A stretch of DNA of 60,965 nucleotides. It comes from Haloarculaceae archaeon H-GB1-1. GTDB taxonomy: Archaea; Halobacteriota; Halobacteria; Halobacteriales; Haloarculaceae. Shown in pieces: positions 42,755-51,530 of this stretch. A program made the translations under genes and the position numbers. The stretch lies in the NCBI GenBank assembly GCA_029688825.1, contig JARUKX010000020.1, forward strand, positions 1-60,965, in the 5' to 3' direction. Position 1 is the stretch's first letter. Every line of letters starts with the position of its first letter. The notes below the pieces were generated by a model, which saw only the letters and a program-made list of their open reading frames with translations, was not told the DNA's origin and searched no databases.

Positions 42755-44572
42755 TCAGATTCGAATGATCGTCGTGACTCCCGAGAAGATGTTGAACGTT
42801 GCGGGCGTTTCCTGGTCGAAGGCGGTCGTTTCGACGCGGAGTTTCTGCACATCGTCCTCGTTGACGAGCCCACAGTTCGGCGGTTGGACGCTTCCCGGCG
42901 AGAAGGACTCATCGTATGGACCCATAGTTGATTCGTTTCGGTCAGGGTTGTTGTCGTACTCGTAATTCGGGAAGTGAACGTCGAAGGTCCAGTCCGTCCC
43001 GTCGATGACGTTGCGAGCGTAGCGGGTCGCGTGTTCCTGCGATACCCAACTGGTGACTATAGCTCTAAAGTTGGTCTTTTGGGTGTCCTTCACTTCATAC
43101 GTCTCGTGGGCATCGACGGGATAGTCGCCGAATCCAGCAGGGGAATTCTCACGTACGCGAATTGAGTCAGAGCTTGCGTCATCGTACCACTCCCTGGCAA
43201 GCGCCTTCGCTCGTGACGCCGTCAGTTCGTCCATCGGGATACTCGCGGCCGTGTGGGATTGCATATCCAAGCTCGTCGATCCATACTGCTCCTCAAACAC
43301 CGGAAGGATACGAAACGGATGGTGTGCCATCCCGGGGCCTTCGGGTCGCTCACGCGTTCGGATTTGTCTTCGCAGCGTATCCAATGGGTCCATGTACGCG
43401 TCTTTCGGGATAGACCCGCCTGCGATGAGATTGCCACCGCGTGATAGGCCATAGACGTTGTCGTCTCCATCGAGTAGGTACCACTGGTTGGGATAGCCCT
43501 CGAACGACTCCGTCGTAATCACCGAAGCTGTGGCATCGAAATTCGTCGTCGGGGCGAACTTGAATTCCTCGTCTTCTGCCCGGTCCAATCGTGTTTGCGC
43601 CCCTTTCGGAGTCTGGTACTCCTCATAGTACGCAGGCGGTCGATAGTCCGAGCAGATGGTGACTGCGTTGAGTGTAAGTGCCTCCGCGGGTGCTTCATCT
43701 ACCGTGTGGACGGTCAGTCCATGCGCCTGTTCACCCGAAAGTAATTCCTCGAAGTAGTACGCCCAGTTGAGTGTGATCTGTGGGACTCCCTCCACGCTGA
43801 ACTGGTCGGAAGTGCGGTCTGACCCGCCACTTCCATCGTCGATCTTAGGTATCGACTTCCGATACGGACCTGCCGTCACTCGGTCAATGTATGCGTGCTG
43901 AGGTCCCTCGGAACTGACGTACACTCCGTAGGAGTCCGGATAGTCGCCCTCCGTGGACAGCTTGTCAGTTTGGTCGACGAGTTCGTTCGTGTTCATGACG
44001 GAGAACCGAACCTCGTTCGAGGACGGGAAGATTGTGAACGCGATGCCGACCCAGCGGCCAGCCCCAGATCCGTTCGCGACGACCCCGCTGTCTTCGTCGA
44101 AGATTTCGTACACGATATTGTCGTTTTCCATCGTGATGGACGGGAGTCCGAAATCGCCCGGCCCGGACCAACCGAGCGAGACGGTCTGTTCGGCAGTGGG
44201 CGCGTATATCCAGGCGAAGAACGTATCGCCGTCCTGCATTGGATCTCCCTTCGGGTCCGTCCCGATATTACCGCTCCCGCCATCGGTGTTCCCCAGCCGG
44301 AGTGAGCGATCCCCTTCGAGTGCACGCCTTGAGGTGACTGTCACGTTCTCGTCGTTCGCCAGCCCAGTCGACCAGTACGATGGTAATCCGCCTTCGAACG
44401 TCGAGACGACGTTTATCGGCCCCATCGGTTCAATCTCTGTCACACTTTCGGCGTCGGGAATCGTGTGTGTCGTCTCAGATTCGGATTGATTGCTACAGCC
44501 GGCGAGTCCTGTCGCTCCCAGAAGTCCGCTCAGTCGAAGAAACCGTCGTCGGCTCGTCTGTCGGTTCTCCAT
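42755..44572 (-). CDS. Exported Tat lipoprotein, 605 residues
   Basis: The N-terminus TSRRRFLRLSGLLGATGLAG followed by Cys26 is a textbook Tat signal with lipobox. Residues about 50-230 resemble a concanavalin-like/LamG sandwich (GPINVVSTFEGGLPSYWSTG, FFAWIYAPTAEQTVSLGWSG). The remaining 370 residues are rich in Tyr, Trp and Asp and resemble nothing I know. It should be anchored outside the cell. With the other lipoprotein and the DUF4352-like membrane protein it forms a same-strand block (39,620-45,540) interrupted only by the insertion sequence. Confidence 0.7.
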   Translation of the reverse strand: MENRQTSRRRFLRLSGLLGATGLAGCSNQSESETTHTIPDAESVTEIEPMGPINVVSTFEGGLPSYWSTGLANDENVTVTSRRALEGDRSLRLGNTDGGSGNIGTDPKGDPMQDGDTFFAWIYAPTAEQTVSLGWSGPGDFGLPSITMENDNIVYEIFDEDSGVVANGSGAGRWVGIAFTIFPSSNEVRFSVMNTNELVDQTDKLSTEGDYPDSYGVYVSSEGPQHAYIDRVTAGPYRKSIPKIDDGSGGSDRTSDQFSVEGVPQITLNWAYYFEELLSGEQAHGLTVHTVDEAPAEALTLNAVTICSDYRPPAYYEEYQTPKGAQTRLDRAEDEEFKFAPTTNFDATASVITTESFEGYPNQWYLLDGDDNVYGLSRGGNLIAGGSIPKDAYMDPLDTLRRQIRTRERPEGPGMAHHPFRILPVFEEQYGSTSLDMQSHTAASIPMDELTASRAKALAREWYDDASSDSIRVRENSPAGFGDYPVDAHETYEVKDTQKTNFRAIVTSWVSQEHATRYARNVIDGTDWTFDVHFPNYEYDNNPDRNESTMGPYDESFSPGSVQPPNCGLVNEDDVQKLRVETTAFDQETPATFNIFSGVTTIIRI

Positions 44573-44634
44573 CAGTGATCACCCTCCGTGTAACTCGGTT
44601 TCCGTGTTTGTTTCGTGTGCATCTGACAGCCTTC

Positions 44635-45540
44635 CTATTGAGTCTCTGGAACTCGGCCAAGCGGTACGTAGTGTCGGTCCGATTCGTCGAACGAGCTCTG
44701 TGTTCGGACCGTGAATAGGTACGTGTGGTCGGCCTCCACCTCGAATAGGACGTGTCTCGTCACATTGTCGCCCGGCGAGAGTGTACGCTCTTCCTCGTCG
44801 GCTGATATTCCTGGTACCTCGTACCGACTCGAACGCTGGATCTGGTGGGAGTCCACCAATCCAGCCCGTTTGACGTTGCCGTTTTCGCTAACAACCGCCA
44901 TGTCTCCCGAGGAAACATCGACGTCTTCCTCACCGACGTTTTCCATTCGAACTGTAACGACGAGATAGGTATCCAGCCCCGATGGGCCTGGCGGACGCTT
45001 GGGGTTTGCCCAGACCGAACGCGTTCGCGTGACGTCTGTGACGGTGAATGCGACGCTGTGGTCGTCTGTGACGACGAATTGTTCGCCCTGGTCATGCACT
45101 TTCACCGTTCGGTCCACAGTTTGCATGTCCCGCTGTACCAGAACCGCCGAACTCACCGCAGCGACGAGAATCAGTGTGACTACAACCCCCCTGTGTAGCT
45201 CGACGGACGTCATCCCGGTGAGCGTCCTTCGTAATCGGGGGAGCGCGAACAGTCCAGCAGCGAGTGCTATCACACCTCCAACGGGGACCTGATTGATAAT
45301 CGTGAAACCAAACAGTAGCAGTCCGAGCCCGCTAAGCATCGCCACGGCCCATGAGAGAGAAACGTCAACCGAAACCCTGTCTCGAATCGGGGGAAAGAGG
45401 TAGCCACCGATTAACAGTGTGATGATGCCAAGTGGAGGCGAACCGATGAGGAATAACAATCCGAGTAACAGCAGTACCAGTCCGAATACCCATCCTAAGA
45501 CCCGTTTAATATCCACAGTGACATCCAAAAATGTCTGCAC
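44635..45540 (-). CDS. Membrane protein with DUF4352-like extracellular domain
   Basis: A 301-residue protein. Four membrane segments fill residues 12-130 (VLGWVFGLVLLLLGLLFLIG, PPLGIITLLIGGYLFPPI, AMLSGLGLLLFGFTIINQVP, RGVVVTLILVAAVSSAVLVQ). The outer domain (about 145-300) matches the DUF4352 immunoglobulin-like pattern: FTVTDVTRTRSVWANPKRPP, YLVVTVRMENVGEEDVDVSS and the terminal strand HVLFEVEADHTYLFTVR. DUF4352 domains occur in secreted and surface proteins, often next to secretion or phage-related genes. It lies 62 bases upstream of the 605-residue lipoprotein gene and is probably co-transcribed with it. Confidence 0.7.
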   Translation of the reverse strand: MQTFLDVTVDIKRVLGWVFGLVLLLLGLLFLIGSPPLGIITLLIGGYLFPPIRDRVSVDVSLSWAVAMLSGLGLLLFGFTIINQVPVGGVIALAAGLFALPRLRRTLTGMTSVELHRGVVVTLILVAAVSSAVLVQRDMQTVDRTVKVHDQGEQFVVTDDHSVAFTVTDVTRTRSVWANPKRPPGPSGLDTYLVVTVRMENVGEEDVDVSSGDMAVVSENGNVKRAGLVDSHQIQRSSRYEVPGISADEEERTLSPGDNVTRHVLFEVEADHTYLFTVRTQSSFDESDRHYVPLGRVPETQ

Positions 45541-45699
45541 AAAATAGGTTACGGTAGATTACACGCTCGCTGAAATGAATCGAAAGAAAGCAAGTCTAGG
45601 CCAGTGGCAGGGCTGCTGGTGATTCACAGCGTGCAGTCACACACAGTCTAACCGAACAGGCGTCGGAACTCTCGGGCTGGTCGTTCGACAGGACGAGAC

Positions 45700-46451
45700 C
45701 TACCGTGCCAGTCAGGAGATCGCCATCTCGTCGCTTCACAACGACATGGACACGCTGAAAGTCCTCGTCGAGTACCTGGAGCAGATCGACGCCGTGGACG
45801 ATGGGCTATCCGAGAAGGTCCACGTCCCGCACGTCTCGAAGAAGGAACGCTCGCGCGAGACGAAACTCTCCACCGAAGACGCCGCGCGGCTTCTCCAGCA
45901 CTACCGAAACAGCGAGCTGCTGTACGGGAACCGGAAGCACGCGTTTCTCGAACTCGCGACAGCAACTGAGACGCCGCTCAAGAACAAGACGGACGGCGAG
46001 CGGATCGTTGGGCTACAGCGGACAGTCTGCGACGTACTCGACGCCTACATTCGGACGCACCGAGAGAAGCAACACGACGACTTCCGGCGGCAACCGTTGT
46101 TCACGACGACGAAGGGACGCCCAGCAGTCTCGACGCTCCGCTCGGAAAGCTATCTGGTCGCTCAGCCCTGTGTGTATCGTCGTTGCCCGCACGGGCACGA
46201 CAAGGCGGCAATGCGAGTTCCGCCATCAGCACCACGCGAGCAGGTGCCCATCGTCGCGATCTCCCCAACACATCCGGACGGGTTCGATTACGTGGCACCG
46301 CGACTGTGGGATTCCGGCTGAGGTGACGGCCAAACGCGTGAACGCGTCGATTGAGGTCGTTCGAGAGTTCTACGACAAGGCGACGAAGCGCGAGCAGATG
46401 GAGAACCGTCGCCGGCCGCACCTCGACAAGCTGAACGTGGGGGATTTCTGA
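45700..46451 (+). pseudogene. Inactivated tyrosine integrase of element 2
   Basis: Fragments of an integrase homologous to that of element 1. The core-binding end (DMDTLKVLVEYLEQIDAVDD) is joined directly to ETPLKNKTDGERIVGLQRTV, so the segment with the first catalytic Arg (HTGxR region) is deleted. A frameshift near 46205 then moves the reading to PQHIRTGSITWHRDCGIPAE and VREFYDKATKREQMENRRRP, which hold HxxR, His and Tyr. The N-terminus is missing. It cannot catalyse recombination. It ends 58 bases before attachment copy 3. Confidence 0.85.
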
Positions 46452-46509
46452 TGTTCAGAGTTCCGACGAATGGGGGTCTATCGGGCCGGAAATTCCGCGA
46501 TGTCCCGAC

Positions 46510-46524
46510 CTCGGCGGTCCCACT
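46510..46524 (+). repeat. Attachment-site direct repeat, copy 3 (right end of element 2)
   Basis: CTCGGCGGTCCCACT, the third copy of the tRNA-Pro 3' end. It marks the right boundary of the element array with the chromosome (or with an older remnant). Confidence 0.88.
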
Positions 46525-46581
46525 TGCAACAAAGGTTAGCGGCCCTCTCTGCTGCTTTCTCACAACTTCGAGGTGGTCAGC

Positions 46582-46815
46582 GTGAGCCGTCGCGGTGACC
46601 TCATCCAACCGTCCACCGCCGAGGGACAGGTCTGCCGCATCTGCGGCTGTCGTATCGACCGCCCCTGAAGCGGTGTCCTGCGCTCGATCAGGGGGTGTGT
46701 CGTCCACGAGTTTCGGCGCTCGCATCTGGCAGCCGAGCGACGACCGGCCGCGGCGCTGGCACGTCGTCGATGTGGATCACGCAACGACTCTCTGAGTGCG
46801 ACAGCACGGTCCTGA
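46582..46815 (+). pseudogene. Zinc-finger gene remnant beyond the array
   Basis: A GTG frame VSRRGDLIQPSTAEGQ with VCRICGCRIDRP stops at TGA 46666. In another frame the coding continues as VHEFRRSHLAAERRPAAALA. Together they resemble the small element-borne zinc-finger proteins that accompany DUF7845 genes, broken by a frameshift. The following 150 bases contain further broken frames. This suggests an older element once occupied this site. Confidence 0.4.
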
Positions 46816-46972
46816 CGCAGTGTCAGGCCCGCATGCTCGGCGGCTTCGAGGGCGGCGATTTGGGCCCGATCTCCGAGGGATCCAGTACCCCGAGGCGCTG
46901 CACAACCCCGCTGCCGACCTCGGCTGGTCGGGTATCTCCGAGCAGCTTCTTCCAGAGGGTAGAGAGCGATCC

Positions 46973-47140
46973 GTGACGCTTCAGAAGCACAAGGACGATC
47001 AGGACCGGACCATCGGTGGCGAGTGGATATACTCCGACGACGACGGCGAGGAGTACCGCGTCAACACCCAGACCGTCAGTATGGACTGCACCCGCTACGG
47101 CAGCCGTGGGAACAAACTCGCGATGCCAGAGTACGCATGA
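46973..47140 (+). CDS. Small acidic protein (possible element remnant)
   Basis: A GTG-started 55-residue frame, MTLQKHKDDQDRTIGGEWIY at its start and GNKLAMPEYA at its end. The frame is open further upstream (IRGIQYPEALHNPAADLGWS), so this may be the 3' part of a longer decayed gene. Its TGA overlaps the next ATG (ATGA). No domain recognised. Confidence 0.35.
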   Translation: MTLQKHKDDQDRTIGGEWIYSDDDGEEYRVNTQTVSMDCTRYGSRGNKLAMPEYA

Positions 47141-47274
47141 CAGAAGCCCACGTGACTCGATACGGAGTCCACGCTGAAAGATTCAAAGAAGTGCAAGAGA
47201 AAATGAGAGGAGAACGAGGAGTGGAGGTGAGTAATGCCGCTACAGTCCGGGAACTGTTGGCCCGTTTTGGTTAG
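47137..47274 (+). CDS. 45-residue helical protein
   Basis: ATG 47137 overlaps the stop of the preceding frame. The product MTEAHVTRYGVHAERFKEVQ continues with a charged helix and ends EVSNAATVRELLARFG. Size, charge and coupling resemble small ribbon-helix-helix or antitoxin-like proteins of haloarchaeal plasmids, but no clear fold signature is visible. Confidence 0.4.
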   Translation: MTEAHVTRYGVHAERFKEVQEKMRGERGVEVSNAATVRELLARFG

Positions 47275-47337
47275 TCAATCACGAATTTGGCTCTGTTGAA
47301 GCCCTTATTGTATTTTGCTCGAGCAGCCAGTTCCCTT

Positions 47338-47652
47338 CTATTTGCTATCGACAAGGACACATTCCTCACTTGTTACAGTTACAGTGCGTTCTGGAAGCTC
47401 AAACGTGAGTGTCCATGTGCTGCTATCGTCTTTAGCGAGCTGGTTCACGGCATCCATATTGATGTAATCGGCAAGTACAATATCCAATTCCTCTGATTCT
47501 ATATCTTTGCTATCAGCGATGGCCTCGACAATGTCCGATACCAATGTATGCACTATGCAATAGTACTCGGATTCTTGGAAGAATGAGTGATGGCTAATAT
47601 ATGAGGTTCCGGTGGAGGAATCGAGATTCACCTGACTGAAAATAGGCTCCAC
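47338..47652 (-). CDS. HalOD1 output domain protein
   Basis: A 104-residue protein whose residues about 30-104 match the haloarchaeal HalOD1 output domain: SDIVEAIADSKDIESEELDI, DYINMDAVNQLAKDDSSTW and FELPERTVTVTSEECVLV. HalOD1 is usually attached to response-regulator receiver domains but also occurs alone. Its codons are AT-rich compared with flanking host genes, pointing to recent arrival. GTG 47650-47652 is the start. The 250 bases after it, towards the DUF35 gene, contain only short fragments. Confidence 0.65.
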   Translation of the reverse strand: MEPIFSQVNLDSSTGTSYISHHSFFQESEYYCIVHTLVSDIVEAIADSKDIESEELDIVLADYINMDAVNQLAKDDSSTWTLTFELPERTVTVTSEECVLVDSK

Positions 47653-47902
47653 TAAGAGATATCCTCGTTCGCAGAATGGATCAAATTTCGTTCCCTTTCG
47701 CGCCCTAATACCAGAATGAAAACTATTTGTCGGTTCTTGAGGGCTTCAATGCCTCTACTGGTCAGACTGCATGGACTTTGGTAATGCATTCGACACCCTC
47801 GCCAGCGAGGATTTCGCGCTCGACGTGGCGCTCATCCTGGTGGGGTTCCATCGCACTCGACACGCGGTCACTCCAACCGAATATCGCCAGTGGGCTGTAG
47901 GT

Positions 47903-48373
47903 TCACAGCAGTTCGAAGACGTGGACCGGCCACTCCTCCTCGTAGGAGAGGTCGAAGTCCGGGTCGATGTCGGCAGTCTCGGGGTCACGGACCTGGAGTT
48001 CGACGCGGTCGCCGATGGAGACGTCGTCGAGCGGCGCGTCGACGCGACCAGTCAGCCGGGCGGAGGTGTCGAGTTCGACCACGGCGACGGTAATCGGCGC
48101 GAGGTGGTCGAACGCGGACGGGGGTCGGTTGACCGACGTGTACGAGATCACCTCGCCGGTCCGGGGCTGTTCGGCGAGCGTGACTGCACGACTGCCACAG
48201 CCGTAGCAAGCGGGGCGAGGTGGCAGCATGTGTGTCTCACACTCCGTACAGCGGGCGGCGAGCAGTTGGCCGTCAGCTAACGCGTCGAAGAAGCCGGGAA
48301 GCGTGAACGGCGAGTCGGCGGTGATGTCCTCCGGTGCGAGCGGTCCCGTCGTCGTGGAATCGGTGTCTGTCAT
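47903..48373 (-). CDS. DUF35 zinc-ribbon/OB-fold protein (thiolase partner)
   Basis: A 156-residue acyl-CoA-associated protein. The rubredoxin-like zinc ribbon is CTECETHMLPPRPACYGCG (two CxxC), followed by the OB-fold ISYTSVNRPPSAFDHLAPIT and TVAVVELDTSARLTGRV. In archaea such proteins bridge or stabilise thiolases, as in the HMG-CoA synthase/thiolase complex. It starts 7 bases after the thiolase stop codon on the same strand, so they very likely form a complex. Confidence 0.9.
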   Translation of the reverse strand: MTDTDSTTTGPLAPEDITADSPFTLPGFFDALADGQLLAARCTECETHMLPPRPACYGCGSRAVTLAEQPRTGEVISYTSVNRPPSAFDHLAPITVAVVELDTSARLTGRVDAPLDDVSIGDRVELQVRDPETADIDPDFDLSYEEEWPVHVFELL

Positions 48374-48380
48374 CGGTGAA

Positions 48381-49553
48381 TCACTCTCCTCGTGCAGTCA
48401 GGACGTGGGCGACGGTATGGGCGTCCGCGACGCCACCTTCGTTGATCAGCAGCGCGGTGTCGGCGTCGGCCACTTGCCGTTCGCCGGCCCGTCCGGTGAG
48501 TTGTTCGTGGGCTTCGACCGCCTGCAACAGCCCGGTCGCTCCGATGGGGTGCCCACGGGCTTTCAGTCCGCCGCTGGTATTGATCTGGACGTCGGTCCAA
48601 CCCGCCGACCGGTCCGCGGGATCCTCGACGGTTTCGATTCCCCGCCCCTTGGGGGCGAACTCGGCGGCCTCTGCAAGCAGTGCCTCGCAGACGGTGAAGG
48701 CGTCGTGGACCTCCGCGACGTCGACGTCCGTGGCATCCACGCCGGCGTCCTCGTAGGCGGTTGACGCAGCGACGTTCGCCCCCTCGACGTACGTCAGGTC
48801 GCGCTCCGCGACGGCGAGGTTGTTGGCCGCCGAGCCGACGCCGGCCACGCGGACGGCGTCCGCACGGGCCTGCAGGTCGGCCGCCACCTCGTCGTTCGCG
48901 ACCACCACGGCTGCGGCACCGTCGGTGACCGGTGCACAGTCGTACAGTTTCAGTGGGGGCGCGACGTCGGGCGCGTTCATGGCAGTCTCGATGTCGACTT
49001 CGTCCTGGAACATCGCTCGCGGGTTGGACGCCGCGTTCCGGTGGTTCTTCACGGCGATCCTGGCCAGGTCCCGTTCCGTCGCGTCGGTTTCGTGGAGGTA
49101 GCGCCGTGCGAGCAGCGCGTACGTGGCGGGTGCGGTGATTCCGGACCGCTGTTCGAGGGCCCGCTCGAAGGCGGCACCGAGCGCGTTCGTGGCACCTTCG
49201 GTCCCGCCGGCGGTCATCTTCTCGACGCCACAGGCAAGCACTGCGTCGTGGACGCCCGCCCGAACGTCACGGACGGCGTTCTTGAGTGCGAGCGCACCGG
49301 CGGCCGCACACGCCTCGACGCGCTCGGCGGGAACGTTCCGCAGGCCGGCCCATTCGGCCATGAGCGTTCCCTGCATGATCTGGTTCTCGTACCGTTCGGA
49401 TTGGGCACCGACGTACAGCCCGTCGACGACGTCGGCCGGGTCGGGCAATTCCTCGAACGCTTCGGCCAGTGCCTTCGAGAACAGGTCGCGGCCGGGCAGA
49501 TCCGTCTTGCCCAGCGGAGAGGAACCGACCGCGATGAGATGAGCTGTGGGCAT
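48381..49553 (-). CDS. Thiolase (acetyl-CoA C-acyltransferase family)
   Basis: A 390-residue SCP2-type thiolase. The nucleophilic Cys is in VEACAAAGALALKNAV, the His of the HxxF motif is EVHDAFTVCEALL, and the C-terminal active site is GGLKARGHPIGATG. The second catalytic Cys of classical thiolases is not obvious in the final block (EGGVADAHTVAHV), as in many archaeal SCP2-like members. It is paired with the DUF35 protein and divergent from an acyl-CoA ligase, suggesting fatty-acid or branched acyl-CoA metabolism. Confidence 0.9.
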   Translation of the reverse strand: MPTAHLIAVGSSPLGKTDLPGRDLFSKALAEAFEELPDPADVVDGLYVGAQSERYENQIMQGTLMAEWAGLRNVPAERVEACAAAGALALKNAVRDVRAGVHDAVLACGVEKMTAGGTEGATNALGAAFERALEQRSGITAPATYALLARRYLHETDATERDLARIAVKNHRNAASNPRAMFQDEVDIETAMNAPDVAPPLKLYDCAPVTDGAAAVVVANDEVAADLQARADAVRVAGVGSAANNLAVAERDLTYVEGANVAASTAYEDAGVDATDVDVAEVHDAFTVCEALLAEAAEFAPKGRGIETVEDPADRSAGWTDVQINTSGGLKARGHPIGATGLLQAVEAHEQLTGRAGERQVADADTALLINEGGVADAHTVAHVLTARGE

Positions 49554-49949
49554 CCTCTATGAATCCTCAACTAATGTTATTAACAGTTTGGTCGGGAGGC
49601 CGCTGGAGTTCGACGCTGGCCATCGCGATCGAGTGAATGACATACGACGCTGCCGTCTACGTGCCGGCTGTCGAGGGTCCTCCGACGACGAGTGGTTCGA
49701 GGTCTACAGGACACCTACGAGGCGTCCCGTGGCTCCGCAGCGAGAGCGGGGTGCCGTTCCTCGACCTATCAACTCACGTTTGGGTTTTGGAAACGCTTTG
49801 CCGAGGTCCTGCTCGGACACCGATCTGCTGGAGTCGGGAAGCATCCGGCCCAGGACCGGACGAGTCCCGGCCCCGTCGGGCGACGGACGGGTGTTCGACC
49901 CCGGCCTTGAGAAAGACCTTTACGTTTTACCGTTACCTTTTGACATAGT
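49554..49949. other. Divergent spacer with no supported gene
   Basis: The 396 bases between thiolase and acyl-CoA ligase have open frames of low coding quality. A TGTTATTAAC element near the thiolase start and TTTACGTTTTACCG near 49918 look like the two divergent promoters. A possible fragment beginning MTYDAAVYVPAVEG (from 49637) is not backed by codon usage further on. Confidence 0.4.
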
Positions 49950-51530
49950 ATGAACCGACCGATGACGACGCTCGACTTCCTCGACAGGGGGGTCGACGTC
50001 TACGGCGACGCCGTCGGCGTGATCGCTCACGACGGTACCGAGTACACCTACGCCGAGTTCGGCGAGCGGGTCGACCGTGCTGCGGCAGCGCTCTCGGATC
50101 TCGGCATCGAGACGGGCGACCGCGTGGCGCTGCTCTCGCCGAACACGCACTGGTTCCTGGAGACGCTGTTCGCGATCAACGTCCTCGGAGCGATTTCGGT
50201 CCCGCTCAACTACCGGCTCATCCCCGAGGACTACGAGTACATCCTCGACGACTGCGGGGCCGAGGTGGTCGTCGCCGACCACGAGTACGCCGAGAAGGTC
50301 GAGTCGATACGGGACCGGGTCCCCGCCACGGCGTTCGTCGCCAACCCGGCCGACCGCGTCGACGGCGACTGGCGCGACTACGAGTCGCTCCTGGAGGGGG
50401 CAGACCCCGGCACGGTCGAACGCCCCGACATCTCCGAGGACGACCCCGCGACGATCAACTACACGAGCGGGACGACCGGCGACCCGAAGGGCGTGGTCCG
50501 GACCCACCGTACCGAACACTATCACGCACTCATCAGCGCCCACCACACCGAGATCAGCGACGACGATGCCTACCTCTGGACGCTCCCGATGTTCCACGTC
50601 AACGGCTGGGGCTATCCCTACATCATCACCGGCGTCGGCGGGACACACGTCTGCCAGCGCCACTTCGACGCCGGGGGCGCGTTCGATCGCATCCACGAGC
50701 ACGACGTGACCTATCTCTGTGGTGCACCGACGGTCCTCGACCGGATGGTCGACCACTACAAGGAGCACGGCGTCGCGGCGACCGGCGACAAGCCGGTCAG
50801 AATCGCGACCGCGGCCAGCCCGCCGCCCGAGGCGACCATCCGGACCGTCGAGGACGAACTCGGCTGGAACATCCTGCACGTCTACGGGCTGACCGAGACC
50901 GGCCCCCTGATCACGACGAGCAACTCGCCGCGCCGGATCGAGAGCGAGGGTCGCTTCGCGATCAAGACCCGGCAGGGCCACGCCATGCTCGGGACCGAAC
51001 TGCGCGTCGTCGACGAGGACGGCGAGGACGTTCCGCCCGACGACGAGACGATGGGCGAGATCGTCGTCCGCGGCAATCAGGTCATGGACCGGTACTGGAA
51101 CAAGCCCGAGCGGACTCGCGAGGCCTTCTCCGGCCGGGTCGACGGGTGGTTCCACACCGGCGACTTCGCCAGTATGGACGACCGCGGCATGATCGCGATC
51201 AAGGACCGCAAGAAGGACGTCATCATCAGCGGCGGCGAGAACATCTCCAGCGTCGAGGTCGAGGACGCCCTCTACGATCACCCCGACATCGAGCGCGTCG
51301 CCGTGATCGGCGTCTCCCACGAGAAGTGGGGCGAGACGCCCAAAGCAATCGTCGTGGCCGCGGACGGTGCCGACCTCACCGAAGAGGGTGTCATCGAGTT
51401 CGCCCGCGACAACCTCGCGCACTTCAAGTGTCCGACCGTCGTCGAGTTCGTCGACGACCTCCCCCAGACCTCCACGGGCAAGATCCGGAAGGTCGAACTT
51501 CGGGAATCCCACGGCGACCCCGTCGAGTAA
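49950..51530 (+). CDS. Acyl-CoA synthetase (AMP-forming)
   Basis: A 526-residue adenylate-forming ligase that activates a fatty or aromatic acid to its CoA thioester. The AMP-binding P-loop is INYTSGTTGDPKGVVR, followed by VYGLTETGP, the hinge WFHTGDFASMDDRG and the catalytic C-terminal Lys in TSTGKIRKVELR. It is full length for the medium/long-chain family. Substrate is unknown; the nearby thiolase pair suggests beta-oxidation. The ATG at 49950 follows a TTTTACCGTT element, and a second ATG lies four codons later. Confidence 0.92.
   Translation: MNRPMTTLDFLDRGVDVYGDAVGVIAHDGTEYTYAEFGERVDRAAAALSDLGIETGDRVALLSPNTHWFLETLFAINVLGAISVPLNYRLIPEDYEYILDDCGAEVVVADHEYAEKVESIRDRVPATAFVANPADRVDGDWRDYESLLEGADPGTVERPDISEDDPATINYTSGTTGDPKGVVRTHRTEHYHALISAHHTEISDDDAYLWTLPMFHVNGWGYPYIITGVGGTHVCQRHFDAGGAFDRIHEHDVTYLCGAPTVLDRMVDHYKEHGVAATGDKPVRIATAASPPPEATIRTVEDELGWNILHVYGLTETGPLITTSNSPRRIESEGRFAIKTRQGHAMLGTELRVVDEDGEDVPPDDETMGEIVVRGNQVMDRYWNKPERTREAFSGRVDGWFHTGDFASMDDRGMIAIKDRKKDVIISGGENISSVEVEDALYDHPDIERVAVIGVSHEKWGETPKAIVVAADGADLTEEGVIEFARDNLAHFKCPTVVEFVDDLPQTSTGKIRKVELRESHGDPVE

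Larger units (their letters stand above)
37140..46524. mobile_element. Integrated element 2, decayed
   Basis: About 9.4 kb between attachment copies 2 and 3. It contains a small Cys protein, a frameshifted DUF7845 gene, two Tat-type lipoproteins, a membrane protein with a DUF4352-like domain, an inactivated IS1595-type transposase and a deleted/frameshifted integrase ending 58 bases before the right repeat. That mirrors the layout of element 1. No replication gene is recognised. Its GC content is closer to the host's than that of element 1, suggesting longer residence or a host-like source. Confidence 0.8.

Noticed and set aside
47285-47305. GGCTCTGTTGAAGCCC resembling an insertion-sequence end
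   Set aside because: No partner inverted repeat, target duplication or transposase was found nearby.
49637-49948. Frame beginning MTYDAAVYVPAVEG before the acyl-CoA ligase
   Set aside because: Only the first residues look protein-like; the rest is Arg/Ser/Pro-rich noise and overlaps the ligase promoter.
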